Source: JAAYAO01 sp051133435
Lineage (GTDB): Bacteria; Actinomycetota; Actinomycetes; Propionibacteriales; Propionibacteriaceae
Assembly (NCBI RefSeq): GCF_051133435.1
Contig: NZ_JBPGNY010000006.1
Span: forward strand, 1-64,000
Direction of reading: 5' to 3'
DNA length: 64,000 nucleotides
Below, piece by piece: positions 60,010 to 64,000 of the stretch (position 1 is the stretch's first letter; each line of letters begins with the position of its first letter). The notes under the pieces were generated by a model. The model searched no databases. It saw only the letters and a list, made by a program, of their open reading frames with translations, and was not told the origin of the DNA. The position numbers were made by a program, and so were the translations under genes.

Positions 60010-60010
60010 G

Positions 60011-60499
60011 ATGACCACCCTCGCGGAACGGGTCCGGATCCTGGAGGCGAAGGACGCCATCCGATCCTGCCTGTCCCGCTATTTCGATTTGTGTGACGTG
60101 CCCGGCCCGTTCACCGATCAGAACCAACTGGCCGAACTGTTCACCCCCCGGGCGATCTGGGAGGGGCTCGGCGAGGCCTACGCGGGCAAGTTCGGCCGGG
60201 TCACCGGGCGGCGCAAAATCGCCGCCCACGTCGCGAGCTACCTGCCCCCGATCGAGCACTTCCGCCGCAACGTTCACCTGTTGACCTCGGAGCAACTGCG
60301 CACCGACGGTCACACCGGGCAGGGCCAGTGGCTGATGCAGCAACTGTCCACCTACACCGACCACCGCGACGAGGTGATGGTGGCCAGGTTGACCGTCGAC
60401 TTCGAGCTGGCCTCGGGCTCGGCCCTGATCTCCCATTTCCGCACCGAACGGCTCTTCACCGCCGACCTGACCCCTCCCGTCGAGAAGGAGCACCGATGA
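60011..60499 (+). CDS. iacI: SnoaL-like protein (IacI-like)
   Basis: A 162-residue protein with the NTF2/SnoaL-like cone fold pattern: RILEAKDAIRSCLSRYFDLCD, LFTPRAIWEG, GRRKIAAHVASYLPP and SHFRTERLFT. It resembles dioxygenase small subunits as well, a related fold. In iac clusters the gene between iacB and iacC (iacI) encodes such a protein. It overlaps iacC by four bases. Confidence 0.75.
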   Translation: MTTLAERVRILEAKDAIRSCLSRYFDLCDVPGPFTDQNQLAELFTPRAIWEGLGEAYAGKFGRVTGRRKIAAHVASYLPPIEHFRRNVHLLTSEQLRTDGHTGQGQWLMQQLSTYTDHRDEVMVARLTVDFELASGSALISHFRTERLFTADLTPPVEKEHR

Positions 60500-61785
60500 C
60501 CACCCATGACGGCATCCACCCGCCCGACCTGGTCGAATCCGACCGGGTCGCCGCGCGGCTGTACACCGATCCCGACATCTTCGAAGAGGAGATGGAGAAG
60601 ATCTTCTACCGCACCTGGGTGTGGGTGGCCCACGAGAGCGAGATCCCGACCCCGGGCAGCTTCAAGACCACCCAGATCGGTCAGCAGCCGGTGATCGTGG
60701 TGCGCGACCGCAAGGGCAACTTCAACACCATGTTGAACCGCTGCCGACACCGCGGCGCCACGGTGTGTGATCAGCCCAGCGGCAAGGCCAACGGCTTCAC
60801 CTGCCCCTACCACAACTGGTCGTACACCCTGGACGGGACGCTGCGCGGCATCCCCTACCCCACCGGTTACGAGGGTGTGGTGGACAAGAAGCAGTTCCCG
60901 CTGAAGCGGCTGCGCACCGAGTCGTACCTGGGCATGATCTGGGCGACCTTCAACGAGGACGCCGAGCCCCTGGAGGACTTCCTGGGTGATGCGAAGCTGT
61001 GGATGGAGCGCTTCTTCAAGCAGAGCGCCGGCTACCCCACCAAGGTGATCGGCGTGCATAAATTCCGCTTCCGCGGCAACTGGAAGATCCAGTTGGAGAA
61101 CACCACCGACGGCTACCACTTCCCGATGGTGCACAAGTCGTGGATGGTCTCGGTCGATGCCGAAACCGCCGACATGATGTCGTTCATGAACGACCCCGAG
61201 TCGGTCACCCACAACCTCGGCAACGGTCATTCGGTGGCGATCATGGCCACCGAACACCTCGATCTGGACATCGACGACGGCACCGAGGAGATCCAGCCCC
61301 GGTTCAACCATCTGGTCGAAGCCCTCGAGGCCGACGGCTACTCCGCCGAGGAGATCCGCCGAATGATGCGCTCGATGCACGGCTGCGGGTTCAACCTGAA
61401 CACCTTCCCCAATGTGGCGATGTCGTCGGCCTTCTTCCGGGTGCTGATCCCGATCTCGGTGGACGAAACCGAGATCTGGCACATGGCGCTGGGGATGGAC
61501 GGCGGCCCCGAGATCGTGAACCAGGAGCGGATGCGGATTCACGAGCACTTCCAGGGCCCCTTCGGTTTCGGCTCCCCCGATGACGCCGACGGCTGGGAAC
61601 GCGTCCAGATCGGTGCCCACGGCGGCCCCGACCTGCCGATTCTGGTCAACCGCGGCCTGAACCGTGAGGAGACCAGCCCCGAGGGTTGGGCCACCTCCCA
61701 TGTCACCGACGAGACCGGGATGCGCGAGTCGTACCGGATGTGGAAGCAGATGATGTCGGCCGGATCCGAACAGGAGGCACGATGA
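60496..61785 (+). CDS. iacC: Rieske non-heme iron oxygenase alpha subunit (IacC-like)
   Basis: A 429-residue protein. The Rieske cluster ligands are in CRHRGATVC and CPYHNW (C-x-H...C-x2-H). The mononuclear iron site is in NTTDGYHFPMVHKS, with the conserved bridging Asp, and a further carboxylate ligand is expected near the C-terminus. With the beta subunit and the reductase it forms a three-part oxygenase that acts on the oxidised indole intermediate on the way to catechol in known iac pathways. ATGA overlaps link it to the genes on both sides. Confidence 0.9.
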   Translation: MTTHDGIHPPDLVESDRVAARLYTDPDIFEEEMEKIFYRTWVWVAHESEIPTPGSFKTTQIGQQPVIVVRDRKGNFNTMLNRCRHRGATVCDQPSGKANGFTCPYHNWSYTLDGTLRGIPYPTGYEGVVDKKQFPLKRLRTESYLGMIWATFNEDAEPLEDFLGDAKLWMERFFKQSAGYPTKVIGVHKFRFRGNWKIQLENTTDGYHFPMVHKSWMVSVDAETADMMSFMNDPESVTHNLGNGHSVAIMATEHLDLDIDDGTEEIQPRFNHLVEALEADGYSAEEIRRMMRSMHGCGFNLNTFPNVAMSSAFFRVLIPISVDETEIWHMALGMDGGPEIVNQERMRIHEHFQGPFGFGSPDDADGWERVQIGAHGGPDLPILVNRGLNREETSPEGWATSHVTDETGMRESYRMWKQMMSAGSEQEAR

Positions 61786-62273
61786 ACGAGTTGTGGTTGA
61801 GCGACCCGCGGGTGCAGCGGGCGATTCAGGTGGTGTGGACCGAGGCCCGACTGTTGGACGACAAGGACTACCTCGCCTGGCAGGAGATGTACACACCCGA
61901 GGCGTACTACGTGATTCCGATCGACCCCGACACCACCGACTACGCCGCCTCGTTGAACATGGTCTACGACGACGAGCGGATGCGCCGGATGCGGGTGGAG
62001 CGGATGACCCAGGGCTACTCGCAATCGGCGGTGGCTGCTGCGGCGACGGTGCGGACGGTTTCGCGGTTCAGCGTCGAGTCGGTCGACGACCAGCAGGTGG
62101 TGTTGCGGTCGGCGCAGATCGTGAACTCCTACAAGCGTCAGCAGTTCGACACCGTCGGTGCCGAACTGACCCACACCATCGCGCTCGCCGATGACGGGGA
62201 TCGGATCGCCTACAAGGTCGTCCGGTTGCTGAACTCCACCGACGCGGTCTCCACCGCCGGGTTCCTGCTGTGA
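61782..62273 (+). CDS. iacD: Rieske oxygenase beta subunit (IacD-like)
   Basis: A 163-residue protein of the ring-hydroxylating beta family, with ARLLDDKDYLAWQEMYTPEAYYVIP, VYDDERMRRMRVERM and a beta-rich C-terminus. Beta subunits hold the alpha3beta3 structure. The start overlaps the iacC stop; the next gene starts inside its stop codon (GTGA). Confidence 0.9.
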   Translation: MNELWLSDPRVQRAIQVVWTEARLLDDKDYLAWQEMYTPEAYYVIPIDPDTTDYAASLNMVYDDERMRRMRVERMTQGYSQSAVAAAATVRTVSRFSVESVDDQQVVLRSAQIVNSYKRQQFDTVGAELTHTIALADDGDRIAYKVVRLLNSTDAVSTAGFLL

Positions 62274-63016
62274 GTGCCGCCGGGGTTGCGGTGGTGACCG
62301 GGGCGGCCGGCGGGATGGGCGCCCACATCGTCCGACGGTTGCACGCCGACGGGCTGCGGGTGCTGGCCACCGACCTGGACGCCGGAGCCGCCGAGACACT
62401 GGCGCGCGAACTGGACCCCAGTGGTGCGGCGGTGCGTGGAACCGGGCTGGACGTGGCGAGCCGGGACGATTTCCGGGCCGCCCTCGACCTGGCCACCGAG
62501 GCCTGGGGAACCCCCACGGTGTTGGTGAACAACGCCGCGGTGACCCGGGCCGCCGATGTGATGACCATCGACGACACCGAGTTCGCCGAGGTCGTCGACG
62601 TCAACACCCGCGGTGTGCTGCTGGGTTGTCAGGTGATCGGTGGGGCGATGGCCGAGGCCGGTTTCGGCCGGATCGTGAACATGGGCTCGCTGGCCGGCCA
62701 GAACGGCGGCACCGCCACCGGGGTGCACTACGCCGCCTCCAAGGGTGCGATCCACACCCTCACGAAGGTGTTCGCCCGCGAGTTGGCCGGGCGTGGAGTG
62801 ACGGTGAACGCGATCTCGCCGGGCCCGCACGATCTACCGGTGGTGCACCGCACGGTGCCGGCCGACAAGCTGGCCGGAGTGGTCGCCGGGATTCCGGTCG
62901 GGCATCTGGGCGACCCGGCCTTCATCGCCGACGTGGTCGCTCTGCTGGCCTCCGAACGGGCCGGTTTCGTCACCGGCGCCTGCTGGGACGTCAACGGCGG
63001 CCTCTACCTGCGCTGA
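62270..63016 (+). CDS. iacE: SDR-family oxidoreductase (IacE-like)
   Basis: A 248-residue classical SDR starting at GTG, with TGAAGGMGAHIV (cofactor), NNAAVT, Ser in MGSLAGQNGG and YAASK (Tyr, Lys). IacE in the known cluster acts on hydroxylated indole-3-acetate. It is translationally coupled to iacD and 10 bp before iacF. Confidence 0.87.
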   Translation: MSAAGVAVVTGAAGGMGAHIVRRLHADGLRVLATDLDAGAAETLARELDPSGAAVRGTGLDVASRDDFRAALDLATEAWGTPTVLVNNAAVTRAADVMTIDDTEFAEVVDVNTRGVLLGCQVIGGAMAEAGFGRIVNMGSLAGQNGGTATGVHYAASKGAIHTLTKVFARELAGRGVTVNAISPGPHDLPVVHRTVPADKLAGVVAGIPVGHLGDPAFIADVVALLASERAGFVTGACWDVNGGLYLR

Positions 63017-63026
63017 GGAGTTGGGG

Positions 63027-63977
63027 ATGGATCTGATCGAGGTACGGGTGGCCGAAATCGTCGACGAGACGCCGACGGTGAAGTCGTTCCGTTTCGAGCG
63101 CACCGACGGGCGCCCGCTGGGGGCCTATCGGGCCGGTGCCCATGTCGACGTGGTCGGACCGACCGCGATCACCCGGCAGTACTCGCTGTGCAGCACCCCC
63201 GACGACCCGAACTCCTACATCGTCGCGATCAAACGCGAGGAGACCGGACGGGGTGGTTCGGCGGCGCTGCACGAGTTGCAGGTCGGCGACATTCTGAAGA
63301 TCAGTGAGCCGCGCAATCTGATGGCGGTGGCCCCCGATGCCGAACACCATGTGCTGCTGGCGGCCGGCATCGGGATCACCCCGATGTTGTCGATGGCCCG
63401 CTGGATGGATGTGCACGGGTACAGCTTCGAGCTGCACTACTTCGCCCGCAGCAGCGAGGAGGCGGCCTTCCTGCCGCTGCTGCAGGAACGCTGCCCCGAG
63501 AAACTGCACGCGCATCTGGGTTTTGCACGCACCGAACACGAGGGGCTGGTGCGAGCCGCCCTGGCGGAGGTTCCGGAGGGCTCACATGTGTATGTGTGTG
63601 GGCCGGACGGGTTCATGGAGATGGTCGAGCAGGTGTCGGCCGAACGGTTCAGCTCCGATCGTTTCCACCGCGAGAACTTCACCCCCACCGAACAACCCGG
63701 CGCCGAGGACAACTCCGCCTTCGAGGTGGAGCTGGATGGGGAGACCTACCAAATCCCGCCCGAGAGCAGCATCGTCGAAGTGCTCAACGAGGCCGGGGTC
63801 GGCATCGACACCTCCTGCCAGGAGGGCATCTGCGGTACCTGCATCATGACCGTGCTGTCCGGCGAGGTGGAACACCGCGACAACGTGCTGACCACCGACG
63901 AGCGCGAATCGGGCGAGCTGATCACCACCTGTGTGTCCCGGTCGCGGGATCCGAAACTGGTGCTCGACTGGTACTGA
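63027..63977 (+). CDS. iacF: Phthalate dioxygenase reductase-type electron donor (IacF-like)
   Basis: A 316-residue, three-domain protein: flavin-binding barrel (ITRQYSLCSTPDD), NAD-binding (LLAAGIGITPMLSMARWM) and a C-terminal plant-type [2Fe-2S] ferredoxin domain (CQEGICGTC, and a last Cys in TTCVSRS). This is the VanB/PDR order, FMN-NADH-2Fe2S. It passes electrons from NADH to the Rieske oxygenase encoded by iacCD. GAGGAG lies seven bases before the ATG at 63027. The window ends 23 bp later. Confidence 0.9.
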   Translation: MDLIEVRVAEIVDETPTVKSFRFERTDGRPLGAYRAGAHVDVVGPTAITRQYSLCSTPDDPNSYIVAIKREETGRGGSAALHELQVGDILKISEPRNLMAVAPDAEHHVLLAAGIGITPMLSMARWMDVHGYSFELHYFARSSEEAAFLPLLQERCPEKLHAHLGFARTEHEGLVRAALAEVPEGSHVYVCGPDGFMEMVEQVSAERFSSDRFHRENFTPTEQPGAEDNSAFEVELDGETYQIPPESSIVEVLNEAGVGIDTSCQEGICGTCIMTVLSGEVEHRDNVLTTDERESGELITTCVSRSRDPKLVLDWY

Positions 63978-64000
63978 GCCGGGTGTGGTCGTCACCCCGG

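Noticed and set aside
60352..61896. 514-residue minus-strand frame opposite iacC
   Set aside because: A Val/His/Gly-rich shadow of the Rieske oxygenase gene.
1..64000. CRISPR arrays, tRNA and rRNA genes
   Set aside because: No regularly spaced repeats, cloverleaf-like segments or rRNA sequence were noticed on either strand; a dedicated scan was not possible.

Overview
The window is high-GC DNA of an actinobacterium. Supporting signs are many GTG starts, frequent ATGA/GTGA stop-start overlaps, an rplU-rpmA-obg-proB...proA-nadD-rsfS block, an RNase E with long acidic arms, a SoxR/MBL pair and CynX/CPBP/PadR families typical of the group. The species cannot be fixed from sequence alone. No rRNA, tRNA or CRISPR array was recognised.

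Bases 1 to about 16,630 look like a mobile resistance/defence island. It holds a C-terminally truncated DHA2 efflux gene, a double-GNAT acetyltransferase divergent from a TetR gene, an erm-type 23S rRNA methyltransferase with a 14-residue RLR leader peptide and a coupled AraC gene, a candidate oriT, a complete MobF relaxase-helicase, a DprA-like protein, and a two-gene AAA+/S8-peptidase (IetAS-like) anti-phage system. The peptidase gene of that system is cut in two by a 1441-bp ISL3-family insertion with an 8-bp target duplication. A HTH gene, a cytidine deaminase-ASCH fusion and a decayed relaxase fragment close the island.

Bases 16.6 to 29.4 kb carry envelope/stress-type functions: two of the window's three CPBP membrane proteases, XRE and PadR regulators, a BcrA-type ABC exporter with its two-component system, a second erm with its own RLR leader, a CynX exporter, a PepSY lipoprotein, a PaaI thioesterase and an AlkZ-like protein. 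Three copies of an 80-bp palindromic repeat sit between genes here. Bases 29.4 to 37 kb are sulfur-themed: a poly-cysteine leader peptide ahead of a thiosulfate importer (TsuA-like) and TusA, a SoxR-controlled MBL-fold protein, a TauD-type dioxygenase and a rhodanese. The core block from the histidine phosphatase and rsfS to rne (35.4 to 48.2 kb) follows; it covers NAD and proline synthesis, ribosome maturation and RNA decay.

Bases 49 to 64 kb are catabolic: an SDR, two sulfotransferases, an FGly-type arylsulfatase, a TIM-barrel protein, a third CPBP protease, a PAS histidine kinase, and divergently from it a seven-gene run (flavin monooxygenase, small IacB-like protein, SnoaL-like protein, Rieske alpha and beta subunits, SDR, ferredoxin reductase). 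Its content and order match iacABICDEF, the indole-3-acetate degradation cluster known from proteobacteria. The window ends just after iacF, so any downstream catechol genes are not visible.
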